Below are positions 1 through 8,364 of a stretch of 44,371 nucleotides of DNA, one piece after another. The number at the start of each line of letters is the position of its first letter. The first letter of the stretch is position 1. A model generated the notes under the pieces. It had not been told where the DNA came from. It ran no database searches and saw only the letters and a list, made by a program, of their open reading frames with translations. Both the position numbers and the translations under genes were made by a program. The stretch is from Anaerolineales bacterium (GTDB lineage Bacteria; Chloroflexota; Anaerolineae; Anaerolineales; Villigracilaceae): the NCBI GenBank assembly GCA_016934715.1, contig JAFGSI010000045.1, forward strand, positions 1 to 44,371, in the 5' to 3' direction.

Positions 1-4
1 ACAG

Positions 5-77
5 TGCCCCCAAGGGGACTCGAACCCCTGTTTTGGCCTTGAGAGGGCCACGTCCTGGGCCGCTAGACGATGGGGGC
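5..77 (-). tRNA. tRNA-Glu (CTC anticodon)
   Basis: On the minus strand the 73-nt sequence folds as a full cloverleaf. The acceptor arms GCCCCCA/TGGGGGC pair and leave an A discriminator. The anticodon arm GGCC/GGCC encloses the loop CTCTCAA, giving anticodon CTC, which reads GAG (Glu). The T arm AGGGG-TTCGAGT-CCCCT is canonical. CCA is not encoded. It lies downstream of and on the same strand as the lactate-oxidation genes. Confidence 0.95.
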
Positions 78-106
78 GTCGTAGCGGGCCTGATTTTATC
101 ACAGTT

Positions 107-2116
107 TCACATCTCGTCAACGAGGAAGACAATCAATTCTCCCGGCCCATGGACGCCGATGGTCAGGGTCATCTCAATGTCCGCCGTGCGGCTGGGACCG
201 GTGATGATCGCCGCCGCCGGGGCCTGGCTGAACTCTGGCAGAGCGAGGATCTGAGGCAGGCTCGCGTACAATGCGGACTGCTTGAGGATGGCCAGGTGGA
301 CCTCGGGGAGCAGGGAAGCTTTCAAGGCCTGTGGCTCACTCCCGACGACCAGCAGTGACCCGGTCTCGGCGACACCGGCCACGCTGCCTGTCAGCCCATA
401 CTGGACTGACGGGTCGGGCTCGCTGACCGTTTTGAAGCCCGTCCCTTTCAGGACCCAGGCCCCGGTCGCATCGACCAGGACGCGCTCGACCCCGCGCGCG
501 CCCAGGAAGGCCGCCACCCGCTTGCTCAACTCGTCTGCCCGGCAGCGGATCGTCTCGCCGCCCAGGGCTGCAAGTTCGGCTGTGAACTGCTCGACATTGT
601 CCATCTGCGGGGAAAGTGGTGCTTCTTTCTCGAGCGCGGCTTCTGGTTTTTCTGCTCCTCGGAGAACCTGTGAGTCCTTCCTTCCTGTGCGGTTGAATCT
701 TGCACGGAATGGCCTCAACGCCGGGAGGGGAAAGTCCTTGCTGTAGCCCCAGCCGGTCATGGCTGGCAGGCGTATCCAGCCGTGGCGCGGGGAGACGAGC
801 CGCGCCCCCAGCCCGAGCAGGCGCTGGCCGACGGCGAACAGGCCCGGGGTCAGGGCCGCGAAGCGGAAGGCCTTCAACCCGAGTTTACCTGTCCCGGGGA
901 TTCCAACCCCCTCTTTTCTCTTGTGTTTTTTTGTTTCGCCCGCGCGCGCTTTGCTCCTTCGCGGTTCCTCTCCAGCACGGATGCGCAGCAGTAACCCCGG
1001 CAGGTCGATGTCCACCGGGCAGACTTCCTTGCAGGCCCCGCACAGCGAGGAGGCCTGGGAGAGATAGGCAAACTGCGGGTCGACCAGCGAACTTGAGATG
1101 ACCGAGCCGATCGGCCCGGGATAGATGCTGCCGTAGGCATGCCCGCCCAGTTCACGGAAGACCGGACAGGCGTTCAGACAGGCCCCGCAACGGATGCAGT
1201 ACAATGCCTCAGCCAGCTCCGACTGGCGCAAGGCACTGCGGCCGTTGTCGAGGATCACCAGGTGACGGGTCTGGCCAGGCAATGGACTGTGGATCAGGCT
1301 GGTATAAACACTTAACTTTTGGCCGGTGGCCGAGCGCGGCAACAACGACAGGAATAGAGCCAGGTCGTCAAGGCTTGGGACAAGCCGTTCCATGCCCATC
1401 AGGGCGATGTGCACTGGTGGCAGGGTGGTGACCATCCGCCCGTTGCCCTCGTTGGTAACCACGCACAGGGTCCCGGTCTCGACCACCCCGAAGTTGACCC
1501 CGGAGAAGCCCACGTCAGCGCTCAGGAAGACATCCCGCAGGACCCGGCGAGCGGTATTGGTCAGGGTAGGAATGTCTTCAGTATAGGGGATGCCGAGCTT
1601 CTCGGTGAATAACCGGCCGACATCGTCGCGGCGCAGGTGGACGGCCGGGGTGATGATGTGGCTGGGGCGCTCGCCGCGCAGTTGGACGATATATTCGCCC
1701 AGGTCGGTCTCGACGACCCGGATGCTGTTGGCCTCCAGGGCGTGATTGAGCTCGATCTCCTCCGAGACCATCGATTTGGATTTGGCGACGAGCAGAGGCG
1801 TCACAGGTGCCGCCCTTGCGGAATGACAAATATCCAGAATAACCTGTACCGCCTGGTTTGCATCAACGGCGTGGTGGACGATGATCCCATTGGCCGTGAC
1901 CTGCTCGATGAACTGGGCCAGATATTCGTCCAGGTGGGTGACCAGGTCGGCCTTGATGCGGCGGGCACGCTGGCGGCGTTCGGCGTGGTCGGGCAGGGAC
2001 TCGAACGCAGCCTGGCGGCCGGCCAGGCGGCGTCGGGTGTTGGCGTCGAGGGCGGCTTGCAAGGTCGGGTTGGCCAGGGACTGGCGGATGCGGGGGCGGA
2101 ATTGATGCTGGGTCAT
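107..2116 (-). CDS. LutB-LutC fusion: LUD-domain iron-sulfur lactate utilisation protein
   Basis: This 669-residue protein combines two subunits of the LutABC L-lactate oxidation complex. Residues about 60-300 form the LutB LUD domain (ETGTLCVVTNEGN near 213). A dicluster ferredoxin module follows, with CIRCGACLNACP at 307-318 and CGACKEVCP at 359-367. After a low-complexity linker (about 385-400), residues about 500-669 form a second LUD domain of LutC type (AETGSLLVVGSE, ITGPSRTADIE). LutB is usually 470-490 residues and LutC about 220, so the length fits a fusion. The ATG overlaps the stop of the upstream lutA gene as ATGA, indicating translational coupling. It probably passes electrons from lactate to the respiratory chain with LutA. 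The domain calls are firm; the substrate is inferred from the family. Confidence 0.9.
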   Translation of the reverse strand: MTQHQFRPRIRQSLANPTLQAALDANTRRRLAGRQAAFESLPDHAERRQRARRIKADLVTHLDEYLAQFIEQVTANGIIVHHAVDANQAVQVILDICHSARAAPVTPLLVAKSKSMVSEEIELNHALEANSIRVVETDLGEYIVQLRGERPSHIITPAVHLRRDDVGRLFTEKLGIPYTEDIPTLTNTARRVLRDVFLSADVGFSGVNFGVVETGTLCVVTNEGNGRMVTTLPPVHIALMGMERLVPSLDDLALFLSLLPRSATGQKLSVYTSLIHSPLPGQTRHLVILDNGRSALRQSELAEALYCIRCGACLNACPVFRELGGHAYGSIYPGPIGSVISSSLVDPQFAYLSQASSLCGACKEVCPVDIDLPGLLLRIRAGEEPRRSKARAGETKKHKRKEGVGIPGTGKLGLKAFRFAALTPGLFAVGQRLLGLGARLVSPRHGWIRLPAMTGWGYSKDFPLPALRPFRARFNRTGRKDSQVLRGAEKPEAALEKEAPLSPQMDNVEQFTAELAALGGETIRCRADELSKRVAAFLGARGVERVLVDATGAWVLKGTGFKTVSEPDPSVQYGLTGSVAGVAETGSLLVVGSEPQALKASLLPEVHLAILKQSALYASLPQILALPEFSQAPAAAIITGPSRTADIEMTLTIGVHGPGELIVFLVDEM

Positions 2117-2880
2117 GGAGTTCTGGGGATTGGAATGGCGGCCGCAGCCTGGTTCTTATGGTTCAGGACCTCGGCCAGGTGGACCACCCGCTGAGGTTTC
2201 CCCTGGCGGTGCAGCCCGCCCTGGATGTGCATCAGGCAGCCGGTGTCGGCTACGACCAGTGTGGGGGCCCCGGTCTTCTCCAGGTTGGCAACCTTGCGCT
2301 GCAGGAATTCGGCCGAGAGTTCGGGGTGCTCGATCGAGAAGATCCCGCCAAAGCCACAGCAGTCCTCCCGTTCAGGGAGTTCGACCAGTTCGACTCCGGC
2401 AACGGCGGCCAACAGGGTCCTCGGCTGGCGGTCGACACCCAGGCCACGCAGCAGATGGCATGAGGAGTGATAAGTCAGCCGTCCATCCCAGCGGGCACCC
2501 AGTTCGGTGACGCCGCGCACGTCGACCAGGTATTCGCTGAACTCGAAGGTCCGGGCGGCCAGGACCTCGGCGCGGCGCAGCCAGGCCGGGTCGTCCTTGA
2601 ACAATTCCAGGTAGCCGTGGCGGATCATCGCCGTGCAGGAGCCGGAGGGGATGACGATCTCGCCGCGGGTCGACTCGAAGGTCTGGATGGTATGCTTGGC
2701 GAGAGGCCGGGCCTCCGCGCGCAGGCCGGCGTTGAAGGCCGGTTGCCCGCAGCAGGTCTGGGCGGTGGGGAATTCGACCTGCACACCGGTCCGCTGCAGC
2801 ACGGCGACGACGGCCTCGCCGATGGTCGGAAAGAAGGTGTCGATCAGGCAGGTGATGAACAACTGGACGGTTTCGGACAT
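2113..2880 (-). CDS. lutA: LutA-type (Fe-S)-binding protein, lactate oxidation
   Basis: A 255-residue protein with two CCG domains: CCGQPAFNAG near 43 and CCGFGGIFS near 174, plus the preceding cysteines CLID near 11 and SSCHLLRG near 139. This is the arrangement of LutA/LldE and of heterodisulfide-reductase-like subunits that bind Fe-S clusters. It is first in a two-gene operon and its stop overlaps the LutB-LutC fusion by 4 nt. No ribosome binding site precedes the ATG. Instead a TACAAT hexamer ends 6 nt before it, so the mRNA may be leaderless. It is divergent from glgP. Confidence 0.92.
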   Translation of the reverse strand: MSETVQLFITCLIDTFFPTIGEAVVAVLQRTGVQVEFPTAQTCCGQPAFNAGLRAEARPLAKHTIQTFESTRGEIVIPSGSCTAMIRHGYLELFKDDPAWLRRAEVLAARTFEFSEYLVDVRGVTELGARWDGRLTYHSSCHLLRGLGVDRQPRTLLAAVAGVELVELPEREDCCGFGGIFSIEHPELSAEFLQRKVANLEKTGAPTLVVADTGCLMHIQGGLHRQGKPQRVVHLAEVLNHKNQAAAAIPIPRTP

Positions 2881-2886
2881 GGGCCC

Positions 2887-2892
2887 ATTGTA
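2887..2892 (-). promoter_or_regulatory. Leaderless-type -10 element of lutA
   Basis: The minus strand reads TACAAT followed by exactly 6 nt and the ATG of lutA. That would place transcription start at or next to the A of ATG. No convincing -35 hexamer is seen 17 nt upstream. The same geometry recurs at three other genes in this window. Confidence 0.55.
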
Positions 2893-3006
2893 AACCAGAG
2901 TCGTGTTGCTGGCACGGGTTGGCCTGCCGGTCTTTCAACCTTCACCCCACCAGATCGCCGAATCGCTGGATCTCATGGTATGATTGCCGCCGCGAAGGAA
3001 AAAATC

Positions 3007-5151
3007 ATGCAAACATTCCGCACGAAAATCCCCAACCATTTTGACCTGCCGCGCCGCATCGCCCGGTTGGGCGAGCTGGCGTACAACTTGTGGTGGGTCT
3101 GGAACCCGACTGCCCAGCGATTGTACAATCGCATCGACAATGCCCTGTGGGAACGCGTCAATCACAACCCGATCCGCTTTCTGCGCTCGCTCGGGCGGGC
3201 TGAGGTCAATGCTGCAGCCCAGAACCCGGTCTACCTGGACCTCTACGACAGTGTCTTTGCCAAGTTCGACGCCTACCTGAAGACGACCGACACCTGGTGT
3301 GCCCGTACCTACAAGAAGCAGTCCAGGGGCCAGATCGCCTATTTCTCGATGGAATATGGCCTGCACGAGATCCTGCAGCTCTACTCGGGCGGATTGGGCG
3401 TGCTGGCCGGTGACCACCTCAAGGAAGCCAGTGACCTCGGCATGTCCTTGGTTGGAGTCGGTTTCCTGTATGCCGAGGGGTATTTCAACCAGCGCATCTC
3501 TGAAGATGGCTGGCAGGAGGCGATCTACACCTCACTGGACTTCGACCAGTTGCCGATCTTGAAGGTGGTGGGCGAAGACGGGAAACCGCTGACGGTGGTG
3601 GTCAACTTCCCCGACCGAACGGTCAGCGTCCATATCTGGGAACTGCGAGTCGGGCGCGTCCCGCTCTACCTGCTCGACTCGAACATCGAGGCCAACAGCC
3701 CTGCCGACCGCCAGCTGACCACCCGCCTGTACTGGAGCGACCTCGATCATCGCATCATGCAGGAGGTGGTGCTCGGGGTGGGCGGGGTGCGGGCCCTGAG
3801 GGTCCTGGGGCACACTCCAAGCGTCTGGCACATGAATGAAGGTCACGCCGCCTTCCTGACCCTGGAACGGGCCCGCGAACTGGTCCTCAAGGGGACTTCC
3901 TTCCAGGATGCCGTTGAGCAAACCCGCTCCAGCAACGTTTTCACCACCCACACTCCGGTCCCGGCCGGTAACGATGAATTCCCGCTCTGGTTGATCGATA
4001 AGTACCTGTCCTCCCTGTGGGCCGAGCTTGGCCTGTCGCGCGATCAGTTCATCAACCTGGCCCGCAACCAGCAGTCGTGGGGTGAGACCTTTAGCATGCC
4101 GGTCCTGGCCCTGCGCCTCTCCGGCAGGCGCAATGCGGTCTCCGAACTGCACGGTCATGTCAGCCGGAACATGTGGCATTTCCTGTGGCCCGAAGTCTCC
4201 AATGAGGATGACGTGCCGATCACCTACGTCACCAACGGCGTCCACACCGCCACCTGGATGGCGCGCCGCATCCGCGTGCTCTATGAGCATTACCTGGGGG
4301 AGGACTGGCTCGAACACGTCGACGATCCGGAGGTCTGGGAGCGGATTGATCACATCCCGGATCAGGAGCTTTGGGCGGTGCGCAACCACCTCAAGCGCAA
4401 GCTGGCCTTCCACATCGCCGAACGGGCCCGGACCCGCTGGACGAAAGGCGGTTTCCATCCGGTGCAGGTCATCGCCTCAGGCGTGATGCTTGACCCCTAC
4501 GTCCTGACGATCGGTTTCGCCCGCCGCTTCGCCACATATAAGCGGGCCAACCTGATCCTGTCCGATTTTGACCGCCTGCTCGCGATTCTCAACCGTCCCA
4601 ACCAGCCGGTGCAGATCATCTTCGCCGGCAAGGCCCACCCGGCCGACGAGCCCGGCAAGCAGCTCATTCAGGAAGTCTATCGGGCGGTCAAAAGGGCCGA
4701 GAATGGTGGGCGACTGGTCTTCCTCGATGATTACGATATGAACCTGGCCCGCTACCTGGTCCAGGGCGTGGACCTGTGGATGAACACCCCCCGGCGCCCG
4801 AACGAGGCCTCCGGGACCTCGGGCATGAAGGCTGCCCTCAACGGGGCACTCAACTTCTCGATTCTCGACGGCTGGTGGCGTGAGGCGTACAACGGCGAGA
4901 ACGGCTGGGCGATTGGTGAGGATGCCGAGCTGGATGCTGATGTCTTCGACGGGGATGACGCCGAGAGTCTGTACCGGACCCTGGAGGACGAGATCGTGCC
5001 GCTCTACTACGGTGAGCGCGGCGTCGACGACATGCCGCGCAAGTGGGTGGCGCGCGTCAAGCAGTCGATGCGCACGATCACCCCGCTCTTCAGCACCCGC
5101 CGGATGCTGAAGGAATACCTCGAACGATTGTACCTGCCGGCGATGAAATGA
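3007..5151 (+). CDS. glgP: Alpha-glucan phosphorylase
   Basis: This 714-residue protein is a GT35 glycogen/maltodextrin phosphorylase of the shorter bacterial-archaeal type. It releases glucose-1-phosphate from alpha-1,4-glucans in the cytoplasm. The N-terminal part carries the DUF3417-like region (NLWWVWNPTAQRLYNRID). Catalytic-core motifs include YFSMEYGLHE, GGLGVLAGDHLKEASDLG and THTPVPAGNDEF. The pyridoxal-phosphate region NEASGTSGMKAALNG near the C-terminus contains the Schiff-base lysine. The frame is open far upstream to 2467, but that part is antisense to lutA. ATG 3007 is chosen because GAAGGA lies 7 nt before it and the family N-terminus (QTFRTKIPNHF) starts there. Confidence 0.95.
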   Translation: MQTFRTKIPNHFDLPRRIARLGELAYNLWWVWNPTAQRLYNRIDNALWERVNHNPIRFLRSLGRAEVNAAAQNPVYLDLYDSVFAKFDAYLKTTDTWCARTYKKQSRGQIAYFSMEYGLHEILQLYSGGLGVLAGDHLKEASDLGMSLVGVGFLYAEGYFNQRISEDGWQEAIYTSLDFDQLPILKVVGEDGKPLTVVVNFPDRTVSVHIWELRVGRVPLYLLDSNIEANSPADRQLTTRLYWSDLDHRIMQEVVLGVGGVRALRVLGHTPSVWHMNEGHAAFLTLERARELVLKGTSFQDAVEQTRSSNVFTTHTPVPAGNDEFPLWLIDKYLSSLWAELGLSRDQFINLARNQQSWGETFSMPVLALRLSGRRNAVSELHGHVSRNMWHFLWPEVSNEDDVPITYVTNGVHTATWMARRIRVLYEHYLGEDWLEHVDDPEVWERIDHIPDQELWAVRNHLKRKLAFHIAERARTRWTKGGFHPVQVIASGVMLDPYVLTIGFARRFATYKRANLILSDFDRLLAILNRPNQPVQIIFAGKAHPADEPGKQLIQEVYRAVKRAENGGRLVFLDDYDMNLARYLVQGVDLWMNTPRRPNEASGTSGMKAALNGALNFSILDGWWREAYNGENGWAIGEDAELDADVFDGDDAESLYRTLEDEIVPLYYGERGVDDMPRKWVARVKQSMRTITPLFSTRRMLKEYLERLYLPAMK

Positions 5152-5210
5152 AATTACAGGGGTGGACATCCCGGTCCGCCCCTATCCATTAAAACACCTG
5201 GAGATTCGTT

Positions 5211-5741
5211 ATGTGGGAACAAATCCTCTCTCCGGCTGCCTGGCTGGCGGCTCTGGGCATTTTCGCCCTGCGCATCGTTGACATGACTTTCGACACACTG
5301 CGTATGCTCTTTGTGGTGCGCGGGCGCAAGGGATTCGCCTGGGTGCTGGGGTTCTGCCAGTCGGTTATCTTCGTGATTGCCATCACATCGGTCTTGAGCA
5401 ACCTGGATAACCCGCTCAACATCCTCGGTTACGCCGCCGGTTTTGCCACCGGCAACGTGGTCGGGATGCTGATCGAGGAACGGCTGGCGATCGGGCACAT
5501 CCACATGAGCATCGTCAGCCCGCGGCGCGGGGCGGCGGTCGCCGAGCGCCTGCGCGAGACGGGTTTCGCCGTGACCGAGGTTGCCGGCCGCGGTAAGGAC
5601 GGCATGGTGGCACTGCTCGAATGCAGCGTGTTGCGCAAGAATGTCGACCAGGTGCGCAAGCACGTGACCGAGATCGACCCGGACGCCTTCATCACTGCCG
5701 AGGACGTCCGCCCGGTGCGGCGCGGTTTCTGGAGGGCCTGA
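5211..5741 (+). CDS. UPF0316 membrane protein, copy 1 (DUF5698 + DUF2179)
   Basis: A 176-residue protein. Residues about 10-80 hold three hydrophobic helices typical of the DUF5698 membrane domain (LRIVDMTFDTLRMLFVVRG, GYAAGFATGNVVGMLIEE). Residues about 95-176 form a soluble DUF2179-like domain (TEVAGRGKDGMVALLECSV, DPDAFITAEDVRPVRRGFW). The function of the family is not known. The start has GGAG 7 nt upstream. A homologous copy follows after 6 nt, so the two are likely co-translated and may form a heteromer. It follows glgP by about 60 nt. Confidence 0.85.
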   Translation: MWEQILSPAAWLAALGIFALRIVDMTFDTLRMLFVVRGRKGFAWVLGFCQSVIFVIAITSVLSNLDNPLNILGYAAGFATGNVVGMLIEERLAIGHIHMSIVSPRRGAAVAERLRETGFAVTEVAGRGKDGMVALLECSVLRKNVDQVRKHVTEIDPDAFITAEDVRPVRRGFWRA

Positions 5742-5747
5742 GCGGGA

Positions 5748-6299
5748 ATGGAGTGGCTTGACTTGTTGCCGCATTCCCTGGCCATCTTCGGCCTGCGCAT
5801 GCTGGACATCACCCTCTACACGCTGCGCATGGTGATGGTGGTGCGCGGCCGGCGCAATGCCTCCTGGGGGATCGCTTTCCTGCAGTCGCTTTCTTACCTC
5901 AACACGATCCGGATCATCTTTGTCGACGCCGACAACCCCCTTTACATACTCTCCTACGCGGCCGGCTTTGCCACCGGACTGGTGGTCGGGATGCTGCTCG
6001 AGAAGCACTTTTCGCCCGGGGTGGCCCACCTGCGCATCATCAGCTCCGAGTGCGGCCCGGAACTGGTCGAGCGCCTGCGTCGGGCTGGCTACGGGGTGAC
6101 CGAGGTCCCGGCCGAAGGGCGCGACGGCTGTGTCAGCCTGCTGAACTGCTTCGTCCACCGCCATGATGCGGATGGGCTGGTCCGGCTGGCGGCCTCGATC
6201 GACCCACAGGCCTTCATTACATCCGAGGACACGCGCCTGGTCTGGCGCGGCTACTGGCATCGCTCAGCCGGCATGCGACCGTTCTTCAGCAGGCACTAG
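5748..6299 (+). CDS. UPF0316 membrane protein, copy 2 (DUF5698 + DUF2179)
   Basis: A 183-residue paralogue of the preceding gene with the same order: N-terminal membrane helices (LRMLDITLYTLRMVMVVRG, SYAAGFATGLVVGMLLEK) and a C-terminal soluble domain (GVTEVPAEGRDGCVSLLNC, DPQAFITSEDTRLVWRGYW). The two copies align along their full length and so come from a tandem duplication, yet they have diverged considerably. A perfect intrinsic terminator follows at 6324. The biochemical role is unknown. Confidence 0.85.
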   Translation: MEWLDLLPHSLAIFGLRMLDITLYTLRMVMVVRGRRNASWGIAFLQSLSYLNTIRIIFVDADNPLYILSYAAGFATGLVVGMLLEKHFSPGVAHLRIISSECGPELVERLRRAGYGVTEVPAEGRDGCVSLLNCFVHRHDADGLVRLAASIDPQAFITSEDTRLVWRGYWHRSAGMRPFFSRH

Positions 6300-6323
6300 C
6301 GACTCATCCGACCGGAAAAGCAG

Positions 6324-6353
6324 ACAGCCGAGGCGCACCTCGGCTGTTATTTT
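6324..6353 (+). terminator. Intrinsic terminator, probably bidirectional
   Basis: A perfect 10-bp stem ACAGCCGAGG/CCTCGGCTGT with the loop CGCA is followed by TATTTT on the plus strand. On the minus strand a short T-run also follows. It sits between the convergent UPF0316 and M29 peptidase genes. Confidence 0.85.
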
Positions 6354-6371
6354 GCGGCCTGTCGCCGGGTT

Positions 6372-7475
6372 TTAGAGGACGATTTTGCCGTCCCGGTAGA
6401 TCACTTCCCCATCCACCACGATCTCCGAATCGTCATTCAGCCCGCAGATCATATCCCAGTGGATAATCGACTTGTTCTTCGAGCCGGTCTCCGGGTAACC
6501 CGCCCCGAGGGCCATGTGGAACGAGCCGCCGATCTTTTCATCGAACAGGATGTTGTGCGAGAAGCGATCGATCTCGTAGTTGGTCCCGAGGGCGAACTCA
6601 CCGACGTAGCGGGCGCCGGGATCTGACTCGATCATCTCGAGCAGGACGGCCTGGTTCTTGGCGGCCTTGGCCTGGGCGACCTTGCCGTTGGTGAAGGTCA
6701 GTTCGACGCCTTCGACCATCACGCCGTTGTAGATCGCCGGGAAGCTGAAGCGCACCCAGCCGTTGACAGAATCTTCCACCGGCCCGGTGAAGATCTCCCC
6801 GTCAGGCATGTTGTGGCTGCCATTCCCATTCATGAACTTGCGACCCTTGATGCTCAGGTTCAGGTCCACGTTGGGGCCGCGCAGGATGACCTGGTTGTGG
6901 CCCTCGATGCGCTCGATGATCTTCTGCTGCTGCTTCTCGACCTCTTTCCAGTAGGCCACCGGATCGTCCTGGTCGGCGTGACAGGCCCGGAAGACGAAGT
7001 CCTCGAAGTCCTTCAGGCTGGTCTCGGCTTCCATGGCGTAGCCCTCGGTGGGGTAGAGGGTCGTGACCCATTTGAAGGCACCCTCGGCGCCGCGTCGCAT
7101 CTGGGCCTCCAGGATCGGGGCCAGGGCCTTCTGGCGGCGTTTCAGTTTGAGGGGATCCACACCGGACAGGCCGCGCGTGTTGGTGGCCGAGGCGATGCGG
7201 ATACGGCTCTCGAACTGGTCGTAGGCCAGCTTGCGGAAGGTGGGGAAGGTGTCCAGCTGTTCGTCGCTGGCCCGGGCGAACAGGATCTCATCCTGGTCGG
7301 GCAGGTCAAGCAGCAGGGACGGGTGTCCGCCGCGCTGCAGGATCAGGTCGTAGATGGCGCGCACCAGCGGCGCGGCGGCGATGGTCGCCTCAATGGCCAC
7401 CCGGTCGCCGGGCTGGATACGGGCCGAGTGATCGACCAGGATCTGGGCAAGTTTGTCGATACGAGGATCAGTCAA
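6372..7475 (-). CDS. Aminopeptidase, M29 family (thermophilic metallopeptidase type)
   Basis: A 367-residue cytosolic M29 metallo-aminopeptidase that removes N-terminal residues from peptides. It begins with the family's LAQILVDHSARIQPGDRVAIEA. The metal-ligand regions are visible as MVEGVELTFTNGKV, GEFALGTNYEI, DEKIGGSFHMALGAGYP and SIIHWDMICGL near the C-terminus. The length matches the usual 360-410 residues. The start is a TTG codon with AGGAG 6 nt upstream. A good promoter lies at 7508-7536, so it is transcribed on its own and ends at the hairpin 6324-6347. Confidence 0.92.
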   Translation of the reverse strand: MTDPRIDKLAQILVDHSARIQPGDRVAIEATIAAAPLVRAIYDLILQRGGHPSLLLDLPDQDEILFARASDEQLDTFPTFRKLAYDQFESRIRIASATNTRGLSGVDPLKLKRRQKALAPILEAQMRRGAEGAFKWVTTLYPTEGYAMEAETSLKDFEDFVFRACHADQDDPVAYWKEVEKQQQKIIERIEGHNQVILRGPNVDLNLSIKGRKFMNGNGSHNMPDGEIFTGPVEDSVNGWVRFSFPAIYNGVMVEGVELTFTNGKVAQAKAAKNQAVLLEMIESDPGARYVGEFALGTNYEIDRFSHNILFDEKIGGSFHMALGAGYPETGSKNKSIIHWDMICGLNDDSEIVVDGEVIYRDGKIVL

Positions 7476-7507
7476 GGGAATCTCCTGTCTTGAAAGATAT
7501 CATTTAG

Positions 7508-7536
7508 ATTATAGTCATTTCTACTCCCCAGACCAA
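7508..7536 (-). promoter_or_regulatory. Sigma70-type promoter of the M29 aminopeptidase
   Basis: On the minus strand TTGGTC and TATAAT are separated by 17 nt. The -10 box is perfect and the -35 matches 4 of 6 positions. Transcription should start near 7501, giving a short leader with AGGAG before the TTG start. Confidence 0.7.
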
Positions 7537-7569
7537 TTGAAGAACACTTCCGAATCTGGAGGATGAAAG

Positions 7570-8361
7570 TCATATTCGTGGTGAGCCTGATTCCTGCAAC
7601 GCGGCCAGGATCTTGGGGTGCAGGGCCGGCGTTGCGGCCAGCACGGACGGTTTGGCGGAGAGGTCGTTGGGTCCGCCGTCTACATCTGTGACCAGAGCCC
7701 CGGCCTCCTCGGCGATCAGGCCGCCGGCGGCCACGTCCCAGGGCATTAGCGAGAGTTCCCAGTAACCGTCAAAACGCCCGGCGGCCACGTAGCACAGGTC
7801 AAGGGCGGCCGAGCCCAGGCGGCGCACGCCCTGGGTCATCTTTCCGAGGCGGGCAAAATAATCGAAATTGTTGCGCGGTGAGTTCCAGGTATCGTAGGGG
7901 AAGCCGGTCACCAGCAGGCTGCGCCCAAGTTCCGTCGCGCTCGAGACCCGCAACTGGCGGCCGTTCAGCCAGGCGCCGTGTCCGCGGCGGGCGCTGAAGA
8001 GTTCGTCACGCAGCGGGTCGTAGACGACTCCCAGGTCCGGGGCGCCGCGGCTGGCGAAGGCGATCGAGACGGCGAAGAGTGGAACGCCATGGGCGTAGTT
8101 GACCGTCCCGTCGAGCGGGTCGATGTACCAGGTCCCGGCCTCGCTCCCTTCCAGTTCGCCCGACTCCTCGGCCAGGATGTGCTGCCCCGGGAAGTGGCGC
8201 TGGATCGCCTCCAGCAGGTAGGCCTCCGACTGGTGGTCCACCTCGGTGACCAGGTCGATGACGCCCTTGTAGTCCACCTGGTGGTCGCCCTCGTAGCCGG
8301 CGCGTAAAATCTGCCCGGCCCCGCGGGCCAGGGCTTGAAGATCTTCCAGTGTTGGCTGCAT
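7570..8361 (-). CDS. Inositol monophosphatase family protein
   Basis: A 263-residue Mg-dependent phosphatase of the IMPase/SuhB/CysQ superfamily. The metal-binding motifs are present in order: LAEESGE (about 66-72), WYIDPLDGTVNYAHG (about 82-96) and WDVAAGGLIAEEAGALVTD (about 208-226). The family hydrolyses inositol-1-phosphate, fructose-1,6-bisphosphate or 3'-phosphoadenosine phosphates, and the sequence does not decide between them. It starts 3 nt after the stop of the response-regulator gene, so they form an operon. Confidence 0.9.
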   Translation of the reverse strand: MQPTLEDLQALARGAGQILRAGYEGDHQVDYKGVIDLVTEVDHQSEAYLLEAIQRHFPGQHILAEESGELEGSEAGTWYIDPLDGTVNYAHGVPLFAVSIAFASRGAPDLGVVYDPLRDELFSARRGHGAWLNGRQLRVSSATELGRSLLVTGFPYDTWNSPRNNFDYFARLGKMTQGVRRLGSAALDLCYVAAGRFDGYWELSLMPWDVAAGGLIAEEAGALVTDVDGGPNDLSAKPSVLAATPALHPKILAALQESGSPRI

Positions 8362-8364
8362 GCC

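Noticed and set aside
2467-3006. N-terminal extension of the alpha-glucan phosphorylase frame
   Set aside because: It overlaps lutA in antisense, has low-complexity Gly/Asp sequence and lacks the family N-terminus. GAAGGA before ATG 3007 marks the real start.
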